Positions 11,618 through 35,953 of a stretch of 64,000 bases of DNA are shown piece by piece. The first letter of the stretch is position 1; every line of letters begins with the position of its first letter. The position numbers were made by a program, and so were the translations under genes. Origin of the DNA: Apus apus (lineage: Eukaryota > Chordata > Aves > Apodiformes > Apodidae); NCBI RefSeq assembly GCF_020740795.1, contig NC_067286.1:243990-307989 (forward strand), read 5' to 3'. Below the pieces are notes generated by a model that saw only the letters and a list, made by a program, of their open reading frames with translations, did no database searches and was not told where the DNA came from.

Positions 11618-11719
11618 GTCTCTGTCTGCTGAGGTCCCTGGGCATCACTGCTCCCCCAGAGCCCCCTGGCGCCCCTTCCTCCCAGTCCCACCTCCTGCTG
11701 GAGCGGAGCTGCGGGCACG

Positions 11720-14700
11720 ATGGAGCTCAGGACGGTGGTAGCCACGGTGGAGAGCGGGGAGCAAGACACGGTTCTCAAGGTGCTTCAGGTCTACAACCGG
11801 GAGGTGAGTGAGCACCAGACCTGCTGGCAGCTGCTGCTGTTGACAAGCCTGGCAGCAGGTTGGCCGTGTTGTGGGATCCTGCGCCACCCGGTAGCCGTCC
11901 CCAGCCTGTCTCCTCTGATTGCATCTGCCTGCAGTGACTGCCATGAAAATGGTACAGACGGCTTCATCTTGTACCTGCAGATGGTTTGTTGCTTGGTGTT
12001 TTGCTAGGGAGCAGCTAAGCAGCCTTTCTTTCTCTTGGTTCCTTGGTATGCTGGAAGTAGAGCACATAGAAGGGAGTTCTTTCTTTATTTATTTAGTAAT
12101 TTAAAAATTATTATCCAGATCCCAAGTAAAACCTGGTAGGGAAATAAACATCGGTGTGAAGACCAAGTAGGAGGAGTTTTCTTGTTAAGGCAAGGTTTGG
12201 AGGTCATAAAGCTGAGGCCTGGGGAGGAGCTGCAGGTGAGATGGGAGTTGTGATTTGCAAGTAAAATATCATTAGAGGCAGGTGGGGATGGGCTGCTGGA
12301 TTTTGATACAGGTGCCTGATCTGAAAGCTGACAATGAGAACAGCAATACTAAAAAAAACAGAAAAAGGAATTTTTGGGAAGCAGAAGTGGAATTGTCTCT
12401 AGCCTTAAAGTGGCAAAAGATTATCTGTGGAGCAAATCCCTTTTGAAATAGATTCTGGTTGTCAGGGAAGTTTCCTTCCGAGGGTTTCCACCAGGATAGG
12501 GCAGGTCCTGCAGATCTCTGTGACTCACTCTGCACCAGGCTTGAGTAGGTGGGAAGCCAGCAGGGAAAACCTGGGAATATTTTGCACAAGTGTGCAAGAG
12601 GGAGAGTGTTCAACTGTTACCAGCAGTCGGTTTTGAAACAGGGGAGAGAGCAAGCTGGGAAGGAGCAGGTCCCTGCTAAAGACAGTTCTCAGGATTAACA
12701 TCATCTGCAGCAGGTGCAGTGCTGGAGAAACCAGGAGTGCAAATGGAGTTTGGGGTGGAACCAGTTGCAGGCATCAAACCACGATGTTTTCTGTCAAATT
12801 CCTCCAGCTGGAGCCTTTATTGATGTGTCGAGTTTAGGAAACTTGAGGAAATGCCAGTGGTTTTGCTTGCTGGGCGAGGAGAGATGGAGCAGTCCAAGAG
12901 GGTTATGAAACAGCAGAAGAACCAAACAGCTTCCTTGCATCATTTTTTATTGTAAAAAAGTAACGGTACTGTGTGCTTTTTCTGGGGTTGTATTTTAACT
13001 GATTGTTGCCTACAGAGTCAATTTTTGACTGCCAGGAGTAAATCACAGGTATGGCAAAAGGGCTGGGCAGCCAGACAACTGGCAAGGGGCTGAATTCATT
13101 CAAGGGGATGAGCTCAGGTGTTCAGACCTGTTGGTGGGAGATTCATGAGCTGTGATCCCTCAGGAGAATGAGTCCAGAGTATAAGAATGATTGATTGTGG
13201 TAAGACTAATTACTGAGCAGCTCTGTAAATGTGAGCAGTGTAGCTCAGTAAAAGGTGACAGTGATGGGAGAAATGATACAGTATTTGCACATTCCTATCT
13301 CTAGATCTAGCTGTATCTGTACCTATCTAATTAGTGGTTTGTAAGTATTAAACCTTTTCTTTCTCACAGCTTGGATCAAATGCTGTTTTGGGGTAGATGA
13401 GGGATCACTGGAAAGTGCTGCTTGTCACAGGGGGCCTGTGATCCCCTGTGCTGCCCAGGTCACTGGCAGCAGATGCAGTCAGAGAGGAGAGTGTCTGTGG
13501 GAGAGCAGCCAGAGGAGACAACACAGGAATGGTTCCTCTGAGCAGAGAGCAGGATGGTTTGTTAAGGAGGGGGGCATTGTGAAAGTGTAGAGATTGGGTC
13601 TCTTGTGTTTGGAGAACATTACCTGAATAGTTCACATGTAACAAGGAGACAGTACTTTATCTTGGCCAGGAAAAAGAACAAGAAATGCCAAGGGGAGAAA
13701 TGTGTAGGCACAGCTTGGTGGTGTCACTGAGCAGAGGAATTACCAGCTATTACGGGATGTTGGGATTGTGATGAATACCCACTTTGCTGCTGCAGATTTA
13801 AAAATAAATCCACTCATCAGATGGGCACAGCTTTGGCCCGGGGCTTTCAGCCTGCACTGCAGAGCCAGGAAGAGGGCAATGGTGATGTTCAGCACGGGTG
13901 TTGTTCGAGGATGAAAGAGAAACGGGCTGCAGAACAGTGGGAACCTGGCTCAAGGAAAGCACCTCAGACCTGGTGGTGTGGTCCATCTCTGTGCTCTGTG
14001 TTCCCCCAGCTGTGAAGCATGCAGTTGGAGTTGCCTGGTGGTGGGAACAGCATTGGGAAGAAAAGGCTCTTGTCCTGTTTCTCAGGAGCCTGTGCTGCTT
14101 GTTATCAGCCTGTGGCACTCCTTGCTGTGCCGGCTGCTCCAGAGCTGTGCTTGCTTTTGCTGTGTGTTGAGGGACCTGCTGCTCTCCAGCTGAATGCCCC
14201 CCCCCCCTTGGCTGGGGGAAACAGTTCTGTGGGTTTGTCACCTATTGCTTGTTTTGACTGGTGCTTTTGTTTTGCCCCCACAGAAATCTCAGTGCTTCAT
14301 CTTTGACGATGAGGAGCGGGAAGAGAGGAAGGTAGGCACGTCCTTTGCTTTCTTCCTCTGGTCAGGGGAGTAGATCTGCTGCTACTTCTCTGTGCTCTTG
14401 TCCAGCAGGGCTTGGTGGTGGCAGCTCCTACAGGGAAAGAAAGAAGCGTTTGGGGAATAGTGTGCTCAGGGCACCTGGCTCCAGTTTTGCATCAGTATTT
14501 GGTGTTGTAGGATGAGGGTCAGTGTCCTTCCTGCACTGGCAAGCCCTCTGGGTTCACCGATGTGTTATAGTCTCAGCCACGGGGGTGTAAGAGGTGTGAC
14601 TGTGTGTGGTGGCATGAGTTTGCTGGGCAAGGGTGACAGTGGCATGCAGGCCTCTGGTGGGTGTGTGTGCTGTGAGCCAGCTGCAGGGTCTGACTGGGGC

Positions 14701-17700
14701 TGCATCTTAGCAGATATTAGCGGAAGAGTTATTAAACAGACATGAACAGATGCTTCAAGCTGGTGCAATCTGGCACTTGATGGAAAGAACCCCTCCTGCC
14801 TGTTCCTTTCTGCTCCTGCAGCTCTTTAATGCCAGGGCAGACCTTTGTGTGGCTGCACGTGGTTGGTGAGCTGATCTACCTAAAGAATAATTTTTTTTTT
14901 TCCCCTGGATTATTTTCCAGCTGGATCAGTTTTATAGTCTTAATTCACTGGTGGGTTGTGTTGATGCCTGTGTTAGCACAGCAAGTGTGGGCCAGGCAGC
15001 CAGGGTGGAGAATGGGACCTCTTTGGTCTGTGCTGGAAGCTGTTCCATGTGCATCCCGAGATGTAGGACTGGATCTCAAAGGCCTCAGCTCTTTGCCTTG
15101 CTCTGGGTGTGTGAGCTGGGACAGTCACACAGGCCATGAACTCAGGCACAGCCTTGGCCTGCCCCACTTCTGGGGTGCATGCCATGATGTATGCATTGTG
15201 CATCACCATCTCTGTTCTTCTGAAGGTTCAGCCCCTCTGGGACCTCTTGAACCAGAGTCAGAGGCTTTGGTTACTCACAGCTGTGTCTTAACTCCTGTGT
15301 CCCTGTCTTCTTGTATGGAAGGAGAGGAATGGCTATATCCTTTCAAGGGTGGCATTTTGGGACATGCTGCATGAGCTGAAGCTCATTCATTTCTGCCAGC
15401 TTCACATCAAGGACTAAAATTATTTTTTAATTTAAATTTTTTTTTTCTTTGTTCCTTCCCTCAGTGCTTTTATTATTCTGAAGTGTAACTGGTGGGGCTG
15501 TGCTAAGCCTCTTGCACTGAGTGGCAGCAAACCTGGCAGCCTTGGAGTCCCTGGCTCTTGCAGTGTGGCTGGCGGGACACGTCATGCCAGAGCCCTGGGG
15601 AGAGCTGTCCCCTGCAGGGTGTGTCTGAGCAGAGCAGTGGGGCTGCACCCTGGGGACGTGCAGTGCTGCTGTGTGGGGCTTGCCCTGCTCTGCTGCTCCT
15701 CCCTGGCTGTCACAGGTGGGGCTGAGATCCACGAAGGTGAAATTTCCAGCTCTTGTGAATTGGTGTTAGTGGAGCTCTGCCTGTCTGTACCTACAGAGGA
15801 TCTGGGCTAGTAGGTCTCCAGACAGCACTGACGTTTAGGGAGGTACTACTTTTTTGAATCTCCTGAGGTCTCCTCACCTCCTTTCCCAGGGCATCGTGTG
15901 CTCTGCTCACTTTGCTCAGGTCCTTTTACCCTCCTTTGGTGGTTTTCTAACTCATCTCAACCTTTTCAGCCTGTTTATGGAGCCCCCAAAACAGATGCCT
16001 CCCTAATCTTAAGGCTCTGGGTGCGAGTAGAGAAGTGCTGATAAGTTGGCTGTTGCTCATGGTGAAGCCATGGGGGATGTTTTTGCCCTGCCCTCTCTTT
16101 GCATAACACAGCTGTCACATCAACCATGTTGGCCTGAGCCACCCTAGCCATGGGTGAAGCTGAAACAGAACAGCAGCCTCCTGGTCATGCTCTTCCCTCA
16201 CATCTGGTGTCCTCTCCCAGCTGTTTCTTGCTGGGTGTCCTTGCCCGGCCTGGATCAGTATCAGATGCTGGAGCCAAACACTTCCCAGTGCTTCCAAGCA
16301 CCCACCTGAACAGAGCCCATCACAGACCTGTCTCTGGATGGCCACTGGTGTCTCCCAGGGCAGACCATTCCAGGGGGTGGGGGAGCACTGTGAAGTGTCA
16401 GTGCACCAGGATTTCTTCGTTTCCAACCACACAGAAAATGGCCCAGCTGCTGATCAAGTTCCTGGAGAGAGAGCTGCAGCCGTCCTGCCAGGTCACCTGC
16501 TTGGAGAGCATCCGCATCCTGTCCCGGGACAAGCACTGCCTGGACCCCTTCACCACCAAGGAAGGCCTGAAGACCCTCTCCAGGCACGCTGGCATTGATT
16601 CCTCAGAGGAGCTCATCCGGGAGGTCCCAGACTTGGACGTGATCCTGGAGTCCCTGAAGTGTCTGTGCAACATTGTCTTCAGCAGCCCGCGGGCGCAGGA
16701 GCTGACGGCCCAGGCGCGGCTGGTGGTGGGCCTGGCCCGGCGCATCAAGCTCTACAACGAGAGGAGCTTCCCCCACGAGGTCAAGTTCTTCGACCTGCGT
16801 CTGCTGTTCCTGCTGACAGCCCTGAGGGTGGACGTCAGGCAGCAGCTCAGCCAGGAGCTCAGGGGCATCAGCCTGATGACCGACACCCTGGAGCTGACCC
16901 TCGGGGTGAAGTGGTTGGACCCTTACGAAGTGGCCACTGAGGAGGGACTTCTCCCACCTTTGCCTCGGCAGGAGACCGAGCGGGCCATGGAGATCCTGAA
17001 AGTGCTCTTCAATATCACCTTTGATTCCAGCAAGAGGGAGGTGGATGAGGTGAGCTCCTGGGCTGTCCCACCCTGCTGTGTTTGCCTGTCTCTGAGCTGT
17101 GTTTGGCTGCTGGTTTCTCCTCTTGCATCTCCTTGGGTTACTGTGGCCCTCAGGCAGCTCCTGGGTGCCTGTAAGGGGGGCAAGAGACCTCTGTGTCCAT
17201 GTGTCCAGACCTTCCCCCCTAGAGCACAACCTCTGTCCAGTGCATTATGAACCCTTAAGACCTTGGGAGTGTTACCATTGAAAAGTTGGGTATTTGTCCT
17301 TCTTAATGACATGATCCGTTAGGCAAGCGGGAGAGCAGAGCCCCCAGATGACTCACTTCTGAGTGTGGCCTGGTGCTCTCTCACCTTTGGAACGAGGTGG
17401 AAGGAAGGTGTGATGGAGAACATCTCTGGCTGATCAATGGGCCTGTTTTGTGGCCTCTTCCAGCCCTCAACACGATGTTGTAGGGTGAGGGGAGAGGTGT
17501 CAGGCAGCAGGAACACTGTGTTGACTCTCGAAGCAGAATCAGGAGGCTGGTTCCACTGACACACCCTGTTGGTGGGAGAGCTGGGCTGTGGGCTGCAGGC
17601 CAGCAGGCTTTGGGGGTGGGGGCTCCCCTCCCTTTCTGATCCAGGTTTTCCTTTTCTGTTTTGGGGCCAGGAAGATGCTGCTCTGTACCGGCACTTGGGT

Positions 17701-20700
17701 GCCCTCCTGCGCCACTGCCTGATGATCGCTGCGGATGGGGAGGAGCGCACGGAGGAGTTCCACAGGTCTTTGTTAGATAACGAGGTCATGATCTGCCCTG
17801 GAAACAGGCTCTCCCCAGGGCAGATCCTGCCTGACCTGGGCATTAACACCTTCTGCTTGTTTGGTAATTGTGGAGGTCACTGCTGACAAATAGCAAGTTA
17901 TTTAATTGTCTGTCACCTGTGCCGTTCTGGGGCATTGCCTCTGGCCGCCACTGGCCAGACCTTTGGCTACTCAGATTGGTCCCACTTGTTCCCTGTGTCA
18001 AGATCCATGGCTTCTCAATTGTCACTGCAGTCGCCTTGGACTCCCAGCCAACAGTTCAACTACCCAAAAAGCAGTTTTTAATTTATTCCCTTTTAGTGGT
18101 GTGAGGAGCTTGGGTTGCAGTCCAGAGGCAGCTTGGATCTCAGGGTCCTCAGACTCCTGGACGTTAGGAATGAACCTTCATTTCTGGATAGCTGAAGGAC
18201 TTCTGTGAACAAAGACCTGTGACTGTGTTCTCTTCTCTTTTATGTGCTTAGCCACACGGTTAACCTTTTGGGCAACCTGCCCCTGAAGTGTCTGGATGTC
18301 CTCCTGACCCCCAAAGTCCGGCCAGGCTCACTGGAGTACATGGGTGTCAACATGGATGCTGTCAGTATCCTGCTGGATTTCCTGGAGCGGCGCCTGGACA
18401 GGGTGAGTTGTGAGACTGCTCCTTCCCACCCCATCACTGCAGGGCACCTTCCCTTCAGCCTGGAAAAGCCCAGTTCATGGAGCACCAGTAAGGTGTGGCT
18501 GGTTTGGAGAAGCCCCTTTATAGAAGGGGCAGTCTTTACCAGAGGCAAAACTGTGATGGTTGGTAGGACTGAAACAGCGTCAGTTGGCTGGGAAGGTGAC
18601 TGTGTCCTGGCTATGGGCCAGGTGGTGAGGTTGGTTGAGGGTGAGGTGGGAGATAGTGGTACCAGAGCTCTGCTTCACTTGGTGGTGATCCTAGTGGGCA
18701 GCTTCTGGAAGCTGGAATTGCATTCTTGTCAAGCTGGCTGTGGTTTTATGTCTCTGGAGCTATTCCAGAGGGGCTGGAATGTTCCTGCTGCTCTGGATGC
18801 CCCACACCAGCATTTCCAGAAGTGCTGTGCCACAGCGCAGGGCTTGGAAAACCCTGTGGTTTGGGAGGGCTGGAGCACTGACAGGCCTGTAGCAGGAGCT
18901 GGAAAGCTTCGGTGTGTCCGTTCCCTGGTGGTCTGTGCTTGTGTTCTCTACCAGAAGCCAGACAGGCTGAGCTTGGTGTCACTGATGCCTGGTTGGCTTT
19001 GTGGACGCTTCTGCAGGGCCACAAGCTGAAGGAGAGTTTGACCCCTGTGCTGAACCTGCTGACTGAGAGCGCCCGGGTCCACCGCCAGACCAGGAAGTTC
19101 CTGAAGGCAAAGGTACAGGGCAGCAAGTGCTGAGGGGAGGAGGGCAGCCAGGGGCCCGGGGACTGCTCTCCTGCAAGGACACCTCCCTCGCTCTGCGGCT
19201 CCCGGCAGGCGGGGGGTGGAGGCCTTTGGAACCCACGGCGTTTTTACTCTGGTTGTATGACTTTTAGCTGATGGTTAAAGGCACATCTGTTTTCGCCTGA
19301 GCCGCCCTTGCTGTTCCAGCTCCCCCGATGCCCTCCCTGCGTGTCCCTGCAGGTGCTGCCGCCGCTGCGGGACGTGCGGAACCGCCCGGAGGTCGGGAAC
19401 GCGCTGCGGAACAAGCTGGTGCGGCTGATGACCCACATCGACACGGACGTCAAGCACTGCGCGGCAGAGTTCCTCTTCGTGCTCTGCAAGGAGAGCGGTG
19501 AGCAGCGCCCGTCCCGCGCCGCCAGACCCCTGCGGCGGAGCCGAGCCCCCGGGGGGCCGTGGCAGGGCTGGGACCTTGCTGGCGGGAGGGGAAGCACAGG
19601 GCGGTCTCTCCCCGTCTCCCGCAGTGTCGCGGTTTGTGAAGTACACGGGCTACGGGAACGCTGCCGGGCTCCTGGCAGCACGGGGCCTCATGACGTGTGA
19701 TCGGGAGGAGGGACAGTACTCGGAAGATGAGGACACGGATACAGAGGAGTACAAAGAGGCAAAGCCCAAGTAAGGAAGGCTGCTCCTCCTGTGTGGCACC
19801 CCTCTTCCTACACCTTGTTCCCACTCCTGCTCTGTCCCTGCCTTCGTCTGCCTCCCTGCCACCCCCCTGTCCTGCTCTTTCATGTGAGCGTTTCCTTCTG
19901 CATTGCTTGGCGGTTTCCCCCTCAGCTTTGATGTCCTGTTCCCCCCTCTCTGCCTGCCTCTTGGCTGAAATGCCCCCGTGGCCAAGCTGCTCGGTGTGCA
20001 GGACATTCAGGAAGAGGTTGGAAGTGCCACAATGTGCTGTGATAGCCCTTGGGGCTAATGAGATGGGCAGCACTGAGAACCAGCCTTGCTGTTGTGGGCC
20101 TCTGCTCCATAGAGCCAGAGAAGGTTTGACACAGCCCTTTTCTCACTCCTCTGCTTTCCCTCCCTCCTTTGCCCCTGGCCTTGCTGTTCTTGCAGCATCA
20201 ACCCTGTGACAGGACGTGTTGAAGAGAAACTGCCCAACCCCATGGAAGGGATGACTGAGGAGCAGAAGGAATACGAAGCCATGAAGTTGGTCAACATGTT
20301 TGACAAACTGTCCAGGTACTAGAAAACCCTTTATGTTCCTGTCTGCATCAGTGCCTGTGTTGTCTGAGATTTGTTTCTCACAAACCTTCCTGGGGATGTG
20401 TTCCCAGGGCCACCACTAACCAAAGGGAAATACTTCCTTAAGCTGGTCCCTGTCTTGTGCAGGGGAAGGCACTGCAAGCCCTGCACACCTCTCTGGCATG
20501 ATGGAATGCCAGGAAATTCCTGGCATGCCTGTGCTGTGTTTCCAGGCACCTGCTGCCCTGGCAGGTTTGTCCAGGTGCTCAGTGGAGCAGCTGCCACTGT
20601 CCTGGTGAGGCTGCTCAAAGGAAGCAGGGTTTGGAGACAGATGGCAGCCAGTGCCAACAATCCCCTTCCCTGCAGGAGGGCAGTCATGTTTCATCCATCA

Positions 20701-21243
20701 TTAATAGGTGCCCTGGAGGAAGCCATGGTCTGCGGGCTGAGTTCAGACCACCCTGGGTGGGATGGGGCAGTGCCCTTCATGTCCCTGTTTCCATCGGGTG
20801 CTCAGCAGCACCGATGCCAGTGCTGATTTTCCTCTGGCAATCCTGTACCACACCCAGCAGGGCCCTAAACCTGAGCCTGTTCCAGGGGGCCTGAGGAGGG
20901 CAACACTTGTGGGTGGCCTCCAGCCATCCCTCACCTGCTGCAGGGTTTAAGGCTGGAACTGACCCTCCTTCCTAAGCAGGGATTCCTGGTGGTGGCCCAA
21001 GGCCGTTCTGGGCTGCCCTGGGGGGGTTTCCACACGCTCATTGTTCCTGCCCTAGTGCTGCTCTGTTCTGTGTTGTCTGCTGCAAGTCAGTGTGACCTTC
21101 CTCCTCTCCTCCCTGGCCGCAGAGAGCAGGTCATCCAGCCCATGGGCATCACGCCCAGCGGCAGCCTGGCCCCCATGGACAGCGCCATCCACGACATGGC
21201 TGAGGAGAGGTCCTCGTCCGACTCGGACCTGGGGCTGGACTGA
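11720..21243 (+). CDS. RIC8A: RIC8A, G-alpha chaperone and guanine nucleotide exchange factor
   Basis: RIC8A folds nascent G-alpha i/q/13 subunits and acts as a non-receptor exchange factor in the cytosol. Ten coding exons join in phase to 539 residues (human about 530): 11720-11803, 14284-14331, 16435-17049, 17671-17765, 18252-18402, 19017-19112, 19353-19497, 19625-19769, 20196-20315 and 21123-21243. Exon 3 is unusually large (615 bases) and carries much of the armadillo-like fold, with [46 protein letters not shown] and [16 protein letters not shown]. Later landmarks are [12 protein letters not shown]-like [34 protein letters not shown] and [17 protein letters not shown]. The acidic stretch [16 protein letters not shown] matches the region that CK2 phosphorylates in mammals to raise activity. 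The C-terminus ends in a Ser/Asp-rich tail. The start at 11720 begins [14 protein letters not shown], aligning with the human N-terminus. Confidence 0.97.
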
Positions 21244-22205
21244 TCCAGGCCTCTCGCCCAGCCTCGGAGCTGGGGAGCCTCCCTCTGTGCTCCCTCCAGA
21301 ACTGGTGCTGCACCCAGAGGCTCATCCTAGGACAGGACTCTCCCTGTGGGATCGGGATCCAACCTGGACCCCTCACAGTCCACACCAGGGAGCACCTCCA
21401 GCTTCCTTCCCAGCTCTGTCACCACCTCTTCTCCCAGAGGGTCTTCACGGCCTGGCTCCACCTTGGTGACTCCTGTCAGCAGCCTTGAGGATTCCACACT
21501 CCAATTTGCTTCCAGGATTTTTCCAGTAGGATTTTTTTGTTTGTTTAAATACACGATGTTTGGGAAGAAGGGTGGGAGGGGGAGGATCTTCCTGTCACAC
21601 CCTCGGGGTCCAGCGATCTGTGAAGCACCCCATCTATGTGCCCACACTTGGGGGGTGTGTGGTGGGTCCCACGGGTGGAGCAGCTCCCCAGGGACACAGC
21701 AGGGAGTGTGGGAGGGGGTCGAAGGGTCCAGTGTAGCAGTTCCTGGGAGCAGAGCCCACGGGGTGCCGGGGCAGACAGCTGAGTGTGCACGACTGAGCAC
21801 GTTCCCGTGGGCCACGGGAGAGCAGCACTCCAGGGGCTCCAGGAACACTCTGCTGTTCCGCCCCTGGCACTGAGCAGCCTTCCTGCTGCCACAGTTCAGT
21901 GCTTGGCAGTGTCCTGGCCCCGGCTCCCTCTTCCCAATTGAGAGGCCAGAACCTGTGTGTTGTGCTGCTCCTCCTCTGCCTTGGCTTTCCCATGGGTCCA
22001 CTGCCCTTCACACCAGGGGCTGGGCCTGGTCCTGTCCTCTGCTGTGGCGTAGACTTGTCTTCTGTTTTGTTCGTTTGTATTTCTTTTTAAAGAAAATGGT
22101 TTTAAGGAAAATGTTCCAGTTTGTCTCATGTACCAGAGTTCCAAAACTTAGTATCACAAGTAGGAATGCAAAGTGCTAGAATAAAGAAAACCTGACAAAC
22201 GGGTG
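21244..22205 (+). other. RIC8A 3' UTR with AATAAA at 22180-22185
   Basis: Downstream of the RIC8A stop the sequence is non-coding and AT-rich towards its end, finishing with AATAAA at 22180-22185. The predicted cleavage site is near 22200. Open frames in this stretch show no family similarity. Confidence 0.75.
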
Positions 22206-23265
22206 TATGGCCATGATTCATGGAATGGGAGAACTCTGAGTCAAAAGTGTCTGGTTTTTCTGACTGGCACGTGGTTCTACTCCAATCACCCTGAACTTCA
22301 CAGTTTTATTTGGGAGCTAAAGTTGGGCTGAGCCAGAACCTTTCCCTGCCCCATGACCAGCAAGTGCCCCTGTGAGGCAGCAGGGCTGGGGCTCCAGTGG
22401 GGAGGCAGGATGGGCACCACGGGAGGCACCAGGAAATCTGGGTCTGGGGGGATGCGGAGGCAGGGGTGAGCAGTGGGTGGAGGGGTCTGCAAGTGTTGCT
22501 GCCTGTGAGGTTGTAGGAGTCGGTGCTTGTTTGCTGAAGAGGGTCTGTGAGGTGGAACACTGGAGGTAGGAGGCCTTGTTCAGGTTAGTCCTGCAGGGAT
22601 GAAGGATTTCTTCAGTAGTTGTGATTACAGCTCCAGGCCGTCCCAGTATTGATGTAAAGCTGACCCTCTGGGATTCACAGGCAGGTTTCTGTCACCAGCA
22701 CAGCCTTCGTGTGTGGCAGCTGGAGTTTCTAGGCCAACTGCATCTCTCTCCTTTGTAAAGTAGCTCGCAAAAAAACCCAACCTTGCAGACCTTCCCTCTT
22801 ATCTCCCTCCAGGCCTCTAAGTTCTCTGAACCTTTTCATGGAAAAGGAAAAGCGTAAGGGGGTGTTTTCAATGCAAAGCTTCTGATGTTGTTGTGCTCTA
22901 ACTTTCCGGCTGGCAGCCTGCAGGCTGAGCCTGGCACGGGGGCTTCTGGCCTGGGGGCTGGAAAACAGGGTCTGGTGTGAAAACACCACCCCAGCACCCT
23001 TCCCAGTGGGATCAGATCCGGGTGCTGGGAGGTGAAATTCCTGCCCTGTTTCAGGTAGGAGACTGTTCTAGACCTGGAGCTGCCCTGCACAGGTGGGAGA
23101 GCAGGACGTGGCTGCCGTGCTCTGGCTGATGCTGCCTCTGCCTGGGACAGCAGGGACAGGGAGGAAAGGCTCTGTCTGCGGTTCAAAAGAAATTAAGAAT
23201 TAAAAAAGAAGTGTTCAAACACTACAGAAGGTGTGAAGTTTACAGGAAAACCCTTAGGTGACATT
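22206..23265. other. Gap between the convergent RIC8A and SIRT3 3' ends
   Basis: About 1 kb with no recognisable exon or repeat. A minus-strand AATAAA at about 22304-22309 could serve a longer SIRT3 3' UTR. Nothing else noted. Confidence 0.5.
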
Positions 23266-23286
23266 GGCAAAAGAATTAGAACTCAT

Positions 23287-23292
23287 TTTATT
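23287..23292 (-). terminator. Probable SIRT3 polyadenylation signal
   Basis: TTTATT on the plus strand reads AATAAA on the minus strand, about 610 bases beyond the SIRT3 stop codon at 23904-23906, in AT-rich DNA. Confidence 0.55.
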
Positions 23293-23903
23293 ATTAAATA
23301 ATTAACAGTGATTCAAAACTTTTCCAGCAGCTTGAGCTGGTGTTCCTGAACAGGAATGGGGGGCAGCCCCCCCCCCCCCCATGGCATTAATCCCCTAATT
23401 AGCAGAGATTTCATCTGAAGAACAAACACTGCGAGGCTGGAGCAGCTGGAAGGTCACAAGGAGGAGCTGGTGGATGCTGGAGAACTCGGACCAGACTGCA
23501 GTGATTCCCCTGGGGCTGGACACCTCGGGGCAGGCAGACCCAGGGCAAGCTGCTCCCTGGTGGAGCTCCTGTGGGGCTGGCAGGGTGACAGCAGAGCTCT
23601 CCTGGCAGGCCCCGAGGGGTGAGACAAGGAGGGACCCACACTCGGCTGCATCAGCTGCTCTGAGGTCTCAGGCAGGAAAGCCTTCACGTGCAGAACCAGC
23701 TGGCAGCTCAGCACTGGGCTTCTTCAGCTCCTTCTTGGTGTGCAAGAGCCCCTGCTCTGCCTCCCAGCTGGCTGGACAGAGCCAGGAGCATCCCCTCGGG
23801 CCTGGGAGCTGGCCAGCCTCTCCTGTGCCTCTCTGGTGCTCCCTGCCCTGCCAGGCATGACCTCCTTCCCGGGTTGCTCTCCAGCAGCAGGGAGCCAGCT
23901 GCC

Positions 23904-28231
<4,328 letters not shown>

Positions 28232-28586
28232 GCCCGGGGCCGCTCTCCCCGCCGGGCCCCGCCCGCGCCGCTACCGCAAAGCCCCGAGTAGGAGCGCGCG
28301 GCGCCGCCGCCTCGCCCCCCGGCCCCGGTGCTGGGCGGTCCGGGCGGGTTTTGGGGTGATTTCGGGGTGTTTTTGGGTGCTTGCTGGGGAAGGGGCTGCA
28401 GGCCGGGGCGGGCGGGGCGTTGCCATGGCTACCGCGGGGCGTTGCCATGGCTACGGCGGGGCGCGGGGGGGGGGGGGCGGTGGCGCGGGGCTGTACGGTA
28501 CCCAGCGCGCCCCGCGCGGCGCCGGAAGTGAGTGTGCATTTCCGGCGGGCGCGGGGGCCGGCGGCTCCGCTGCTGATCCCGCCGCC
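28232..28586. promoter_or_regulatory. SIRT3/PSMD13 bidirectional promoter
   Basis: Only 355 bases separate the SIRT3 start (minus) from the PSMD13 start (plus). The interval is a CpG island without a TATA box. It contains two X-box-like motifs GTTGCCATGGCTAC at 28419-28432 and 28441-28454, and an inverted pair of ETS-type sites, CCGGAAGT at 28522-28529 and TTCCGG at 28540-28545. A shared SIRT3/PSMD13 promoter has been described in human, so the arrangement is ancient; the individual sites are my reading. Confidence 0.8.

Positions 28587-35953
<7,367 letters not shown>

Noticed and set aside
16150-16434. Coding extension upstream of RIC8A exon 3
   Set aside because: The frame is open but enters intron text before a clear acceptor at 16433-16434; human alignment begins after it.
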